From Martinezella rhizogenes (GTDB taxonomy: Bacteria > Pseudomonadota > Alphaproteobacteria > Rhizobiales > Rhizobiaceae), in contig NZ_JAPYZZ010000016.1 in assembly GCF_027460065.1 (NCBI RefSeq), forward strand, positions 21,184-85,183: DNA of 64,000 bases, given 5' to 3'. This document shows positions 1-9,532 of this stretch, piece after piece. The notes below the pieces were generated by a model that saw only the letters and a list, made by a program, of their open reading frames with translations, was not told the DNA's origin and searched no databases. Position numbers and translations under genes: made by a program. Within the stretch, counting starts at the first letter, position 1. Every line of letters starts with the position of its first letter.

Positions 1-189
1 GACCTCGGTTACTCCGCCACCCAGATCGCCTATCGCCTTGTGAAGGGCGAAGCCGACGGCAAGCCGGGCTCGGAAATCGAGGCTGGCCGCATGGGCAAGA
101 TCAAGGTTGGCGAAAACAGCGAAGCGGCCATGGCTGATCCGTTCATCTATGACGCGAAGAATATCGATCAGTTCTCGAAGATTTTCTGA
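1..189 (+). CDS. rhaS: Rhamnose ABC transporter substrate-binding protein, C-terminal end (partial)
   Basis: The first 62 codons of the window form an open frame ending in TGA at 187-189, with the 5' part outside the window. The visible residues (a lysine/glycine-rich stretch, then a Phe-Ile-Tyr-Asp segment and a final Ser-Lys-Ile-Phe) fit the C-terminus of a periplasmic sugar-binding protein of the ribose/rhamnose type. The call rests mainly on what follows: ATPase, two permeases, mutarotase and kinase in the order rhaTPQUK known from Rhizobium leguminosarum. As a periplasmic binding protein it would deliver L-rhamnose to the RhaTPQ transporter. Confidence 0.75.
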   Translation, partial: DLGYSATQIAYRLVKGEADGKPGSEIEAGRMGKIKVGENSEAAMADPFIYDAKNIDQFSKIF

Positions 190-211
190 TCTGGCAATTT
201 CCGGCAGGGCA

Positions 212-227
212 GAGGGGGGTGCCCCTC
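212..227 (+). other. Small hairpin between rhaS and rhaT
   Basis: Arms GAGGGG and CCCCTC flank a 4-base loop in the 70-base gap after the binding-protein gene. There is no T-run, so a full terminator is unlikely. In sugar ABC operons such hairpins often stabilise the binding-protein message or reduce read-through into the transporter genes; that role here is inference. Confidence 0.3.
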
Positions 228-259
228 GCCGCTTCAATCAAACAGACCGGTAAGACGGA

Positions 260-1795
260 ATGATGCGTGCTGAAACCCAAATTTTAAACATGACAGAGGC
301 TTCGAGCGCCACGCCCATTCTGGAAATGCGCGGCATCAGCCAGATATTCCCCGGCGTGAAAGCGCTGGATGGCGTCGATATCGCGCTTTATCCCGGCAAG
401 GTCACCGCACTGATCGGTGAGAACGGCGCGGGCAAATCCACACTCGTCAAAATCCTCACCGGCATCTACCGCCCGAACGAGGGCGAAATCCTTCTCAATG
501 GCCAGCCCGTCCATTTTCACAGCGCACAGGACGCCATCGATGCCGGCGTGACCGCCATTCATCAGGAAACCGTGCTGTTCGACGAACTTTCGGTCGGCGA
601 AAACATCTTCCTCGGCCATGCGCCCAAAGGTCGTTTCGGCCTCATCGACTGGAAGACCATCAATGAGCGCGCCAGGGTTCTGCTGGAACAGTTGGAAAGC
701 ACCATCGACCCTACCATCCGGTTGAAAGATCTTTCGATCGCCCAGCGCCATCTGGTGGCCATTGCCCGTGCGTTGTCGGTCGAGGCGCGCATCGTCATCA
801 TGGACGAACCGACGGCCGCCTTGTCCCGCAAGGAGATCGACGATCTCTTCCGTATCGTCGAAAATCTTAAGCGGCAGGGCAAGGCGATCCTCTTCATCAG
901 CCACAAGTTCGATGAGGTCTATGAAATCGCCGAGAACTATGCCGTGTTCCGTGACGGAAAAATGGTTGGCGCCGGCACGCTCGCCACCACCCCGCAGGAT
1001 GAAATCGTGCGGCTTATGGTCGGTCGTGACGTGACGAATGCCTTTCCCAAACAGGCCGTCACCCTTGGTCCAACCGTCCTTTCGGTGCGTGATTATTCGC
1101 ACCAGACGGAATTCCGCGATATCTCCCTCGATCTGCGCAAGGGTGAGATTCTCGGCCTTTACGGGCTGATCGGCGCCGGGCGCTCCGAACTCTGCCAGTC
1201 GCTGTTCGGCATCACCCGGCCGGCCTCTGGTGAGGTGACACTGAACGGCCAGCCGCTCACCATTCGTTCGCCGGAAGACGCGATCCGCGCCGGCATCGTT
1301 TATGTACCGGAAGAGCGCGGCCGCCATGGGCTGGCGCTGGACATGCCGATCTACCAGAACATGTCGCTGCCCTCTCTCACGCGCACCTCGCGCAAGGGGT
1401 TTCTCGCCGCCGCCAATGAATTCGCGCTGGCGCGCAAATATGCCTCGCGACTGGACCTTCGCGCCGCCGCACTCTCCGTGCCTGTTGGCACGCTTTCGGG
1501 TGGCAACCAGCAGAAGGTGGTGATCGGCAAGTGGCTCGCCACGAAGCCGAAGGTCATCATTCTCGATGAGCCCACCAAGGGCATCGATATCGGCTCTAAG
1601 GCCGCCGTGCATGGCTTCATCAGCGAGCTTGCGGCCGAGGGGCTTTCCATCATCATGATTTCATCCGAACTTCCCGAAATCCTCGGCATGTCCGACCGCG
1701 CCATCGTCATGCGCGAAGGCCTGATGGCGGGCCAGTTCAAACGCACCGAATTTTCTCCGGAAAAGCTGGTGCGCGCCGCCACCGGCAATGCCTGA
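260..1795 (+). CDS. rhaT: Rhamnose ABC transporter ATP-binding protein RhaT
   Basis: This 511-residue protein has two fused nucleotide-binding domains, the layout of RbsA/MglA sugar importers. Domain 1 has Walker A GENGAGKST and Walker B followed by DEPTAAL. Domain 2 has the degenerate P-loop GLIGAGRSEL usual in this family, signature LSGGNQQK, and DEPTKGID. It should power L-rhamnose import through RhaP and RhaQ at the inner membrane. The ATG at 260 follows GACGGA; an in-frame ATG at 290 is a possible alternative, since the first ten residues are not conserved-looking. Fourteen bases separate it from rhaP, consistent with one transcript. Confidence 0.88.
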   Translation: MMRAETQILNMTEASSATPILEMRGISQIFPGVKALDGVDIALYPGKVTALIGENGAGKSTLVKILTGIYRPNEGEILLNGQPVHFHSAQDAIDAGVTAIHQETVLFDELSVGENIFLGHAPKGRFGLIDWKTINERARVLLEQLESTIDPTIRLKDLSIAQRHLVAIARALSVEARIVIMDEPTAALSRKEIDDLFRIVENLKRQGKAILFISHKFDEVYEIAENYAVFRDGKMVGAGTLATTPQDEIVRLMVGRDVTNAFPKQAVTLGPTVLSVRDYSHQTEFRDISLDLRKGEILGLYGLIGAGRSELCQSLFGITRPASGEVTLNGQPLTIRSPEDAIRAGIVYVPEERGRHGLALDMPIYQNMSLPSLTRTSRKGFLAAANEFALARKYASRLDLRAAALSVPVGTLSGGNQQKVVIGKWLATKPKVIILDEPTKGIDIGSKAAVHGFISELAAEGLSIIMISSELPEILGMSDRAIVMREGLMAGQFKRTEFSPEKLVRAATGNA

Positions 1796-1809
1796 GAGGG
1801 GCCACAAAC

Positions 1810-2811
1810 ATGCAACGTCTACTGAAAAATCGCGAATGGCTGCTGGCGGGCATCATCATCGTCATGATCGCCGGCTTTGCACTGCGTGCGCCCGGCTTCG
1901 GCCGGCCTGGCAATCTCGTCAATATCTTCAATGACACCTCCATCCTCATCATTCTGGCGCTTGGCCAGATGGCGGTCATTCTCACCAAATCCATCGATCT
2001 CTCCGTCGCCGCCAATCTCGCCTTTACCGGCATGGCGGTGGCGATGACCAATGCCGCCTTTCCAGGCGTGCCCCTGCCGCTGCTCATCGTCATGGCGGTC
2101 GGCATCGGTGCGTTTCTCGGCTCGCTCAACGGCATCCTCGTCTGGTGGCTCGGCATTCCGCCCATTGTCGTGACGCTCGGCACGCTCACCATCTATCGCG
2201 GCATGGCTTTTGTGCTGTCGGGCGGCGGTTGGGTGAATGCACACCAGTTTTCCCCGACCTTCCTCAATGTGCCGCGCACGATGATCCTCGGCATGCCGGT
2301 TCTGTCCTGGGTCGCCATCCTCATCATCGCGGGAGCCTGGCTGGTGCTGACCCGCAGCTCCTTCGGTCGCTCCGCTTATGCCTCCGGCGGCAATCCGGGG
2401 GCCGCAGTCTATGCCGGCATCGATGTCGGCCGCACGCGCTTTTTCGCCTTCGTGCTGTCAGGCGCGCTGGCCGGCCTCGCCAGCTATCTCTGGGTGTCGC
2501 GTTACGCCGTCGCCTATGTGGATATCGCCGCCGGCTTCGAACTGGACAGCGTGGCGGCCAATGTGATCGGCGGCATCTCGATTGCCGGCGGTATCGGCTC
2601 GGTGGCCGGTGCGGTGCTTGGCGCGCTGTTCCTCGGCGTCATCAAGAACGCGCTGCCCGTCATCGGCATCTCGCCATTCGCGCAGATGGCGATATCAGGC
2701 GTGGTCATCGTGCTCGCCGTTGTCTTCAACGCCCGCGCCGAAGCCAGGAAAGGCCGTATCATCCTCCGCGACCGGGCCGCGGCAGACCATGGCAAGGAAG
2801 CATCCGCATGA
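1810..2811 (+). CDS. rhaP: Rhamnose ABC transporter permease RhaP
   Basis: A 333-residue hydrophobic protein with about eight to ten membrane segments and the conserved small-residue loop pattern of ribose-type (BPD_transp_2) permeases. It forms half of the membrane channel for L-rhamnose, with RhaQ as partner. Its stop codon overlaps the rhaQ start (ATGA at 2808-2811), which suggests translational coupling. Assignment to rhamnose rather than another sugar comes from the neighbouring mutarotase and kinase. Confidence 0.85.
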   Translation: MQRLLKNREWLLAGIIIVMIAGFALRAPGFGRPGNLVNIFNDTSILIILALGQMAVILTKSIDLSVAANLAFTGMAVAMTNAAFPGVPLPLLIVMAVGIGAFLGSLNGILVWWLGIPPIVVTLGTLTIYRGMAFVLSGGGWVNAHQFSPTFLNVPRTMILGMPVLSWVAILIIAGAWLVLTRSSFGRSAYASGGNPGAAVYAGIDVGRTRFFAFVLSGALAGLASYLWVSRYAVAYVDIAAGFELDSVAANVIGGISIAGGIGSVAGAVLGALFLGVIKNALPVIGISPFAQMAISGVVIVLAVVFNARAEARKGRIILRDRAAADHGKEASA

Positions 2812-3818
2812 GCACGAATTCCCAACCATCACCGGCACCGCGCGTCATTCCCGACAAGCTCGGCACGCCGCTCAGCCGTATCATGGCCAGCTGGGAAGTC
2901 TTGCTGCTTGGCGTCGCGATCCTCATCTTCATCGCCAATTCGCTCGCCTCGCCCTATTTCCTCAATGCCTGGAATCTCTCCGACGCAACCTTCAACTTCA
3001 CCGAAAAGGCGATCATCGCCTTTGCCATGGCGCTTCTGATCATTGCCGGTGAAATCGACCTGTCGGTCGCCGCCATCATCGCGCTCGCCTCCACCGCCAT
3101 GGGTGCGGCGGCGCAGATGGGGATCGGCATATCAGGCCTCGTCGCCATCGGCATCGGCACCGGGCTTTTCTGCGGCGCCTTCAACGGCTTTCTGGCCGCA
3201 GGGCTGAAACTACCCTCCATCGTCGTCACCATCGGCACGATGAGCCTGTTTCGCGGTATTTCCTATATGGTGCTGGGGGATCAGGCCTATGGCAAATATC
3301 CGGCGGATTTCGCCTATTTCGGTCAAGGCTACGTGTTCTGGGTGATCTCCTTCGAATTCGTGCTGTTCGTCATCATGGCCGTCCTCTTCGCCATTCTGCT
3401 GCACGCCACCAATTTCGGCCGGCAGGTCTATGTCATCGGCACAAACCCCTTCGCCGCCCGCTTTTCCGGAATTCCTGTCGAGCGCGTGAAGTTCATCCTC
3501 TTCCTGCTCACCGGCCTGATGAGCGGCATCGCCGCCGTCTGCCTCACCTCGCGGCTCGGCTCCACCCGCCCGTCGATCGCGCAGGGCTGGGAGCTTGAGG
3601 TGGTGACCATGGTGGTGCTGGGTGGCGTGTCTATCCTCGGCGGCTCCGGCACCATTGCGGGCGTCGTTATCGCCGCCTTCGTCATGGGTCTTGTCACTTT
3701 CGGTCTGGGGCTTCTGAACGTGCCCGGCATCGTCATGTCGATTTTCGTCGGCTTGCTGCTGATCATTACCATCGCCATCCCCATCGTCGTTCGCCGCCTT
3801 CGGGCCATGAGAGGCTGA
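2808..3818 (+). CDS. rhaQ: Rhamnose ABC transporter permease RhaQ
   Basis: A 336-residue BPD_transp_2 permease. The open frame extends far upstream inside rhaP, but the sensible start is the ATG at 2808 overlapping the rhaP stop; the N-terminus then begins with Met-Ser-Thr-Asn and a short cytoplasmic segment before the first membrane helix. It pairs with RhaP to form the L-rhamnose channel. Only three bases separate its stop from the mutarotase gene start, so the two are almost certainly co-translated. Confidence 0.85.
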   Translation: MSTNSQPSPAPRVIPDKLGTPLSRIMASWEVLLLGVAILIFIANSLASPYFLNAWNLSDATFNFTEKAIIAFAMALLIIAGEIDLSVAAIIALASTAMGAAAQMGIGISGLVAIGIGTGLFCGAFNGFLAAGLKLPSIVVTIGTMSLFRGISYMVLGDQAYGKYPADFAYFGQGYVFWVISFEFVLFVIMAVLFAILLHATNFGRQVYVIGTNPFAARFSGIPVERVKFILFLLTGLMSGIAAVCLTSRLGSTRPSIAQGWELEVVTMVVLGGVSILGGSGTIAGVVIAAFVMGLVTFGLGLLNVPGIVMSIFVGLLLIITIAIPIVVRRLRAMRG

Positions 3819-3821
3819 GCC

Positions 3822-4145
3822 ATGCCGGAACTCGAAAAACACGCCTTCAAGATGAAGCTCTTCGCCGGCAAAGAGGCCGAATACAAAAAACGCCATGACG
3901 AGATATGGCCGGAGCTGGTGGCGCTGCTGCACGAGGCGGGTGTGAGCGACTACTCCATCCATCTCGACCCGGAAACCAACATTCTTTTCGGCGTGCTGAC
4001 CCGGCCGAAGGCCCACGGCATGGCGGCTTTGCCCGAACATCCCGTGATGAAAAAATGGTGGGCGCATATGGCTGATATCATGGAGAGCAATCCCGACAAC
4101 TCGCCCGTCGCAAAAGACCTGGTGACGGTGTTCCATCTGCCATGA
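3822..4145 (+). CDS. rhaU: L-rhamnose mutarotase
   Basis: A 107-residue protein, the normal size of the RhaM/RhaU family of anomer-interconverting enzymes. It starts Met-Pro-Glu-Leu-Glu-Lys and carries the family pattern of a central HDEIWPEL segment, a Tyr-Ser-Ile-His segment and a C-terminal KKWW motif followed by MADIM. It converts alpha- and beta-L-rhamnose so the kinase or isomerase gets its preferred anomer. It overlaps the kinase start by four bases (ATGA at 4142). In R. leguminosarum the equivalent gene is rhaU; the E. coli name is rhaM. Confidence 0.88.
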   Translation: MPELEKHAFKMKLFAGKEAEYKKRHDEIWPELVALLHEAGVSDYSIHLDPETNILFGVLTRPKAHGMAALPEHPVMKKWWAHMADIMESNPDNSPVAKDLVTVFHLP

Positions 4146-5524
4146 GCGACAGCATCAAACCTGGCCGCGTCGCGGTCATCGATATCGGCAAGACCAATGC
4201 CAAGGTGGTCGTCATCGACACCGGCAGCGGCGAGGAAATTGCCGCCGAGAAGCGGACCAACCCCGTTCTTCGCGATGGTCCCTACCCGCATTACGATGTG
4301 GAGATGCTCTGGCACTTCATTCTTGCCGCGCTTCAACGGTTTGGTCACGAGCCGGGTTTCGATGCGATTTCCATCACCACCCACGGCGCTTCAGCGGCAC
4401 TTCTCGATGGAAACGGCGACCTCGCCATGCCGGTGCTTGATTACGAGCATATCTACCCCGAACCAGTTCAAGAGGCCTATCGCGGTATAAGGCCCGATTT
4501 TGATGAAACCGGCTCCCCGCAGCTCCCTGCGGGACTAAACCTCGGTGCGCAGATCCATTTCCAGAAAACCACCTTTCCGGACGATTTCGCCAGGGTGCGC
4601 AGCATCGTCACCTATCCCCAATATTGGGCGGGACGGCTGACCGGGGTGCAGGCAACCGAAACGACCTCGCTCGGGTGCCATACCGACCTGTGGAACCCGC
4701 GCCGGAAAAGCTTATCCTCCCTGGTTGGGCGTCTCGGCATCGAGCACCTGATGGCGCCTGTCCGCTCCGCTTTCGATGTGCTGGGCACGATCCGCCCATC
4801 ACTGGCGCAGGAAACCGGGCTCTCACCCGATATGCCGGTCTATTGCGGCATCCACGATTCCAACGCGTCGCTGCTGCCGCATCTATTGCGCCGGGAGGGC
4901 GATTTTTCCGTCGTCTCCACCGGCACCTGGGTGGTGAATTTCGCCATTGGCGGCAAGGCGGATGCGCTGGATCCCGCCCGCGATACGCTTTTGAATGTCG
5001 ATGCCCTCGGGCGCCCCGTTCCATCGTCCCGGTTCATGGGCGGCAGGGAATATGAGATGCTGGCGCAGCAATTTGGAGCGGAGACGCCCCATGACATTGA
5101 AGCCGCCCTCGGCGGGGTTATCGAAAAAGGAATGATGCTGCTGCCAAGCGTGGTCAGCGGCTCCGGCCCCTTTCCGGCAAACGAGGCGCGCTGGATCGCC
5201 GATAGCGGTGCAACGGGGCCGGAGCGACATGCGGCTGCCTCGCTATATCTCGCCCTGATGACGGAGTTCTGCCTTTCGCTCGTTGAGCGGAGAGGACCTG
5301 TTGTCGTCGAGGGACCCTTCGCCGGAAACACGCTGTATCTGGAGGCACTCGCCGCTTTCGCCGCAACCGACGTCATTGCCATGGAAGGGTCTACGGGAAC
5401 CAGTGCGGGTGCCGCGCTCCTCACCGGGATCAAGCCAGTTGCCGGTCGCGAGCGTCATTTCACGGCGGGGGATATGGCAGGACTTGCGTTCTACCGAACC
5501 GCCTGGCTAAACCATTTGACCTAA
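4142..5524 (+). CDS. rhaK: Rhamnose pathway sugar kinase RhaK
   Basis: A 460-residue FGGY-family carbohydrate kinase. The N-terminal phosphate-1 motif reads [15 protein letters not shown], and a C-terminal half carries the [14 protein letters not shown]-site segment. It should phosphorylate L-rhamnulose (or, as proposed for rhizobia, L-rhamnose). In R. leguminosarum the RhaK protein is also needed for activity of the RhaSTPQ transporter, which fits its place at the end of the transport operon. A strong hairpin follows the stop codon, so it is likely the last gene. Confidence 0.85.
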   Translation: MSDSIKPGRVAVIDIGKTNAKVVVIDTGSGEEIAAEKRTNPVLRDGPYPHYDVEMLWHFILAALQRFGHEPGFDAISITTHGASAALLDGNGDLAMPVLDYEHIYPEPVQEAYRGIRPDFDETGSPQLPAGLNLGAQIHFQKTTFPDDFARVRSIVTYPQYWAGRLTGVQATETTSLGCHTDLWNPRRKSLSSLVGRLGIEHLMAPVRSAFDVLGTIRPSLAQETGLSPDMPVYCGIHDSNASLLPHLLRREGDFSVVSTGTWVVNFAIGGKADALDPARDTLLNVDALGRPVPSSRFMGGREYEMLAQQFGAETPHDIEAALGGVIEKGMMLLPSVVSGSGPFPANEARWIADSGATGPERHAAASLYLALMTEFCLSLVERRGPVVVEGPFAGNTLYLEALAAFAATDVIAMEGSTGTSAGAALLTGIKPVAGRERHFTAGDMAGLAFYRTAWLNHLT

Positions 5525-5533
5525 CCCGCATAA

Positions 5534-5561
5534 AAATGCGGCCGAACAATCGGCCGCATTT
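5534..5561. terminator. Hairpin terminator between rhaK and the hydrolase gene
   Basis: Perfect 12-bp inverted repeat (arm AAATGCGGCCGA, loop ACAA). The A-tract and T-tract flanking the GC core let it work in both directions, which suits its place between two convergent genes. Confidence 0.88.
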
Positions 5562-5577
5562 CGATTCTGCAGAAAGC

Positions 5578-6414
5578 TCAGCCCTTGATGAAGGCCAGTA
5601 GGTCGGCGTTCAGCACATCGGCATTGACTGTCAGCATGCCGTGCGAGAAGCTTGGATAGGTCTTCAGCATGCCGTTTTTCAGCAGCTTGACCGACTTGTG
5701 AGCCGAGTCGGCAATCGGAACGATCTGGTCGTCTTCACCGTGCAGAACGAGTGTCGGAACGCTGATATTCTTCAGGTCTTCAGTCTGGTCGGTTTCGGAG
5801 AAGGCCTTGATGCCGTCATAATGGGCCTTTGCGCCGCCCATCATGCCCTGACGCCACCAGTTCTGGATCACGCCTTCATGCACGGTCGCGCCATCGCGGT
5901 TGAAGCCGTAGAACGGGCCGGACGGCACATCGCGGAAGAACTGGGCACGGTTGGCGGCAAGTGCGGAGCGGAAGCCGTCAAACACGTCCATCGGCAGGCC
6001 TTCGGGATTGGCCTCGGTCTTGAGCATCAACGGCGGGACTGCGGAAACGAGAACGGCCTTGGCAACGCGGCCGGCGGGTTCGCCATGCTTGGCGACATAA
6101 CGGGCGACTTCGCCGCCACCGGTGGAATGGCCGATATGGACGGCATTCTTCAGATCGAGCGCCTCGACGACGGCAAAGGCGTCGGCGGCGTAGTGGTCCA
6201 TATCGTGACCATCGGCGACCTGGGCGGAACGGCCGTGGCCACGGCGGTCATGGGCAACGACGCGAAAACCCTTGGAAACGAAGAACAGCATCTGCGCATC
6301 CCAGTCATCGGACGAGAGCGGCCAGCCGTGGTGAAATACGATGGGCTGAGCGTCCTTCGGGCCCCAGTCCTTGTAGAAGATTTCGGTTCCGTCTGTCGTC
6401 TTAACAAAGCCCAT
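5578..6414 (-). CDS. Alpha/beta hydrolase, non-haem chloroperoxidase/arylesterase type
   Basis: A 278-residue alpha/beta hydrolase. Ser97 sits in the nucleophile elbow GHSTGG, with Asp229 (HGEDDQIVP) and His258 (FSHGM) completing the triad. The oxyanion region [11 protein letters not shown] is characteristic of the cofactor-free haloperoxidase/esterase group. The open frame extends to 6510, but the ATG at 6414 is preceded by AAGGAGA at ideal spacing and gives the family-typical start MGFVKTTDG. The real substrate is not predictable; esterase or perhydrolase activity is likely. It appears to be a single-gene unit. Confidence 0.82.
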   Translation of the reverse strand: MGFVKTTDGTEIFYKDWGPKDAQPIVFHHGWPLSSDDWDAQMLFFVSKGFRVVAHDRRGHGRSAQVADGHDMDHYAADAFAVVEALDLKNAVHIGHSTGGGEVARYVAKHGEPAGRVAKAVLVSAVPPLMLKTEANPEGLPMDVFDGFRSALAANRAQFFRDVPSGPFYGFNRDGATVHEGVIQNWWRQGMMGGAKAHYDGIKAFSETDQTEDLKNISVPTLVLHGEDDQIVPIADSAHKSVKLLKNGMLKTYPSFSHGMLTVNADVLNADLLAFIKG

Positions 6415-6730
6415 GATCGTTTCTCCTTCGGTTGCGTTGGCATCTCCAGTGCAGCTTCTTGTGCGCCGGTTTGATGGAGGGATAATGACGCAGGAAAACG
6501 GCCCCAACAATTACAATAATAATTCGGAATGAGTTGCGTTTTTAGCAACAATAAGGGAGCCGCCCGCTGCCTGCCGGATTATGGCATGGCACTAAACTTC
6601 ACGCAGCCTCAAAAGTTGCACCGGATGGCGCGAGCGGAAGGAAAACTGATTGAGGGCAGAACGCGCCGCGCCCTGCCCTCAGTTTGAAACAAACTCTCTG
6701 ACGTCACCCTCTGCTTGAGGTGCCCGGCTT
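6415..6730. other. Intergenic region between the hydrolase and FkbM genes
   Basis: This 316-base gap holds the promoter region of the hydrolase gene (AT-rich around 6505-6550 on the leftward strand) and the terminator of the FkbM gene near 6643-6681. I see no coding sequence with a ribosome-binding site. Confidence 0.5.
6643..6681 (-). terminator. Terminator downstream of the FkbM methyltransferase gene
   Basis: Read leftward, a 9-bp stem (TGAGGGCAG and CTGCCCTCA arms, 6651-6659 and 6673-6681) encloses a GC-rich 13-base loop and is followed by ATCAGTTTTC. The short T-run makes it a plausible rho-independent terminator about 50 bases after the stop codon. Confidence 0.6.
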
Positions 6731-7426
6731 TCAATCCACGTCGGGATCGTATTCCCGCGGGCTGTCATCCCTCGAAAACAGCACGCAAGGACCGCGTGAA
6801 CCCCGCGGATCATAGGCATAACCCTTGGCGGTGAGTGCCTGCATGATGTCGCGAACGCCGGCGAGACCATAGAGGTGGTCGTGCAGCTCGACGAATATCC
6901 GCTCGACACCGGCCAGCTCGGCCTTGCCAAGCAGATCGCGCTCCGCACCCTCGATATCCATGACGAGCGCGGTAATGCCCTGCTCCGCAACAAATTCATC
7001 GATATTCGCCGAGGAGATTTCGATGCGCTTTTCATAAGGCCCCTGATTTTCGTCCATGGACGACATCCAGAGGTCCTTGCGAACATAAAAGGAATGGGAG
7101 CGAGGCTCGTCGGCGGTGAGCAGCCCCTGTGAAAACACCACATTGTCGCGGCAATTGGCCTTGATGACCCGCTCCGCCAGCGCGGCCGTCGCAGGGTTGG
7201 CCTCGAAGGCCCAGACCGAAACACCCTTGATGCCAGCAATGATCGAGGTGATGATGCCGATACCGGATCCCAGCTCCAACACGCGGTCGCCGGGCTTGAT
7301 GGCTTTCAGGACGCTGCGGGCCTCCTTCGCCTCGTAGCTGCCGTCGGTCAGCGCCTGCCATATGACGGGCGATACCTCATCGGAAGAAAGAGGCAGGGCA
7401 ACTCCATGCACGTCCAGTATTTCCAT
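6731..7426 (-). CDS. FkbM family SAM-dependent methyltransferase
   Basis: A 231-residue class I methyltransferase. The SAM-binding motif LELGSGIGIITSIIAG lies near residues 50-65, followed by an acidic strand end (VWAFEANP) and the MDIEGAE motif typical of the FkbM family. Members O-methylate sugars or small molecules. The substrate is unknown, and the gene stands alone between two terminators rather than in a glycosylation cluster. The ATG at 7426 is preceded by AAAAGG. Confidence 0.78.
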   Translation of the reverse strand: MEILDVHGVALPLSSDEVSPVIWQALTDGSYEAKEARSVLKAIKPGDRVLELGSGIGIITSIIAGIKGVSVWAFEANPATAALAERVIKANCRDNVVFSQGLLTADEPRSHSFYVRKDLWMSSMDENQGPYEKRIEISSANIDEFVAEQGITALVMDIEGAERDLLGKAELAGVERIFVELHDHLYGLAGVRDIMQALTAKGYAYDPRGSRGPCVLFSRDDSPREYDPDVD

Positions 7427-7588
7427 GTCTCAAGCCTTTTCGCAAAAAACCGGTCGCTTCGTTCGAATGATCCACATCGACCGGCACTGCTCTACAACAT
7501 CGGCGCGGCGACCGATATCGGTTTTAGCGGGCAATGATATATCGGTTAAGAATTCGACACGCTTGCAAGGTCGCGAAACCGGCCTGTT

Positions 7589-9523
7589 TCAGACAGAACT
7601 CCAGGCCACCAGTTCCTTGGCCGGCAAGGGCCGGCTGATCAGATATCCCTGCACCTGATCGCATCCCAAACGTCTGACACATTCATATTGCTCTTCCGTC
7701 TCGATACCTTCCGCAATCGTCGTCATGCGCAAACTGCGGCCGACGCCGACCACGAATTCCACGATCGCCAGGGCGTCACGGTCACTGGTGATATCGCGCA
7801 GGAAGGATCGGTCGATCTTGATCTTGTCGAAGGGCACACCGCGCAGATTGGCGAGCGACGAATAACCGGTGCCGAAATCGTCCATGGCGATCTTGATACC
7901 GACGGCCTTCAGCCGCGACAGCGTATTGATCGTCTGGTCGCTCTTGTTGAGCAGGATCGATTCGGTGATCTCAAGCTCGAGACGGCTCGGTTCCAATCCG
8001 CTTTTATCAAGCGCGCCCATGACGTTCTGGATGAGGTTGGTGCTGTGGAACTGAACCGGCGAAAGATTGACCGCCACCTTCATGTCCTCGTCCCACCCCA
8101 TCGCCTCGCGGCAGGCGGTCTCCATCACCCATTTTCCAAGCGAATGGATGAGGCCGGTCCTTTCCGCGACGGGAATGAACACGCTGGGCGGCACATCGCC
8201 CCTGACCGGATGTTTCCAGCGCAGCAGCGCTTCGAAACCGCAGAGCTTGCGGGTCTGCGTCGCCACCTGCGGCTGGTAATAGACTTCCATCTCGTCGTTC
8301 TGCAGTGCCGTCTGCAGATCGGCCTCGAAGGATTTCTTCTCGGTCAGCTGCTTCTGCATGCGGACCTTGAACACGCTTGCCCGGCCCGGGCCAATGGCTT
8401 TCGCCTCGTAAAGCGCCAGATCGGCGCGCTTGAACAATTCATCGGCATCGACGGCGCCATGCGAGATGGCGATGCCGATGCAGGTGCCGATTTTGACCTC
8501 CTGCTCACCCAGCTGATAGGTGCGGCTGATCTGGTCGATGAGTTTGGTGGAAAGGCGGCGGGCGGCATCTTCGTTCAGATCGTCGGAGACGACGGCAAAT
8601 TCATCGCCGCCCAGACGGCAGACCATGTCATAATCGCCGCCGATGGCCGAAAGACGCTGCGCCACGGCCTGAAGCAGCGCATCGCCCGCATCATGGCCGA
8701 GCGTGTCGTTCACATCCTTGAACCCGTCGAGATCGAGGAGGAGGATGGCCGTCGTTCCGGTACCGCCGAAGGATCGGCGCAACCTCTCGATCAGTTCCTG
8801 CCTGAACAGCGCGCGGTTCGGCAGCCCCGTCAATGCATCGTGATAGGCATCGTGCTCGAGCCTGACATTCTTCGCCTGCAATTCCAGCGTGGCCGCGCGC
8901 AGGTCGTCCGTCAGGCCGCGCATGCTTTTCTGCGCGCGGTTCAAGAGATCGTTCTGGCGCAGCAGCAATATGACGAGGGCAATACCGCACAGGATCAGGC
9001 CGCCGGCCAGCGCGGTATAGACGATATGCAGCTTGCGAACATCCTCATGGGCGGTATCGATGAGATTGACATCATAAGCGACGGAAGAGGAGGCAAGCGT
9101 CGTCATCGGTGCATCGAGCGCGCTCATTGTCGACAGGAGATCAGGAACCGCGGCCGGATCGAGCGTGTTCACCTCCTGCTCCAGCCGCGCCAGAACGGCA
9201 TCGAGGCGGGCTACAAGTTCCCGCCACTGCTGTTTCTCATTGATGAAGGCCCCGAGATTGCCCTGCTTCAGAAGTTCAAGCCGGCTCAGCATGATGTCCA
9301 GACGCAGCTGCAACTCGTCCCGGTCTATCTTGCCGGGATTGAGCGCGAAGACGGCCAGCTTGTTCTGCAGGCGCAGATATTCCGCCACCGTCTGGCTGAC
9401 GGCCCAGGAGTCATTGTAGCGGGCGAATTTCTGCAGAGCGGTCTGCCGCTCGGCAATGACGAAAGCGATATAGCCCGTTGCCAGGACGAAGCAACAGATG
9501 ATCACCGCCACAAGTTTTCGCAA
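7589..9523 (-). CDS. dcpA: Dual GGDEF-EAL diguanylate cyclase/phosphodiesterase DcpA
   Basis: A 644-residue inner-membrane protein: membrane helix at about 4-24, a periplasmic helical domain to about 167, a second helix at about 168-190, then GGDEF and EAL domains. Both active sites look intact: RLGGDEFAVV (305-309) and FEALLRWKHP (431-433), with LDLDGFKDVNDTLGHD, NLSPVQF and DDFGTGYSSL. The autoinhibitory I-site arginine is missing (Gly-Asp-Tyr-Asp where RxxD is expected). It lies nine bases after the pruR-like gene. That pairing matches A. tumefaciens DcpA, which switches between making and degrading c-di-GMP under pterin control to set surface attachment. Identity is from memory of that system plus gene order. 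Confidence 0.85.
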   Translation of the reverse strand: MRKLVAVIICCFVLATGYIAFVIAERQTALQKFARYNDSWAVSQTVAEYLRLQNKLAVFALNPGKIDRDELQLRLDIMLSRLELLKQGNLGAFINEKQQWRELVARLDAVLARLEQEVNTLDPAAVPDLLSTMSALDAPMTTLASSSVAYDVNLIDTAHEDVRKLHIVYTALAGGLILCGIALVILLLRQNDLLNRAQKSMRGLTDDLRAATLELQAKNVRLEHDAYHDALTGLPNRALFRQELIERLRRSFGGTGTTAILLLDLDGFKDVNDTLGHDAGDALLQAVAQRLSAIGGDYDMVCRLGGDEFAVVSDDLNEDAARRLSTKLIDQISRTYQLGEQEVKIGTCIGIAISHGAVDADELFKRADLALYEAKAIGPGRASVFKVRMQKQLTEKKSFEADLQTALQNDEMEVYYQPQVATQTRKLCGFEALLRWKHPVRGDVPPSVFIPVAERTGLIHSLGKWVMETACREAMGWDEDMKVAVNLSPVQFHSTNLIQNVMGALDKSGLEPSRLELEITESILLNKSDQTINTLSRLKAVGIKIAMDDFGTGYSSLANLRGVPFDKIKIDRSFLRDITSDRDALAIVEFVVGVGRSLRMTTIAEGIETEEQYECVRRLGCDQVQGYLISRPLPAKELVAWSSV

Positions 9524-9532
9524 ACGGCACCT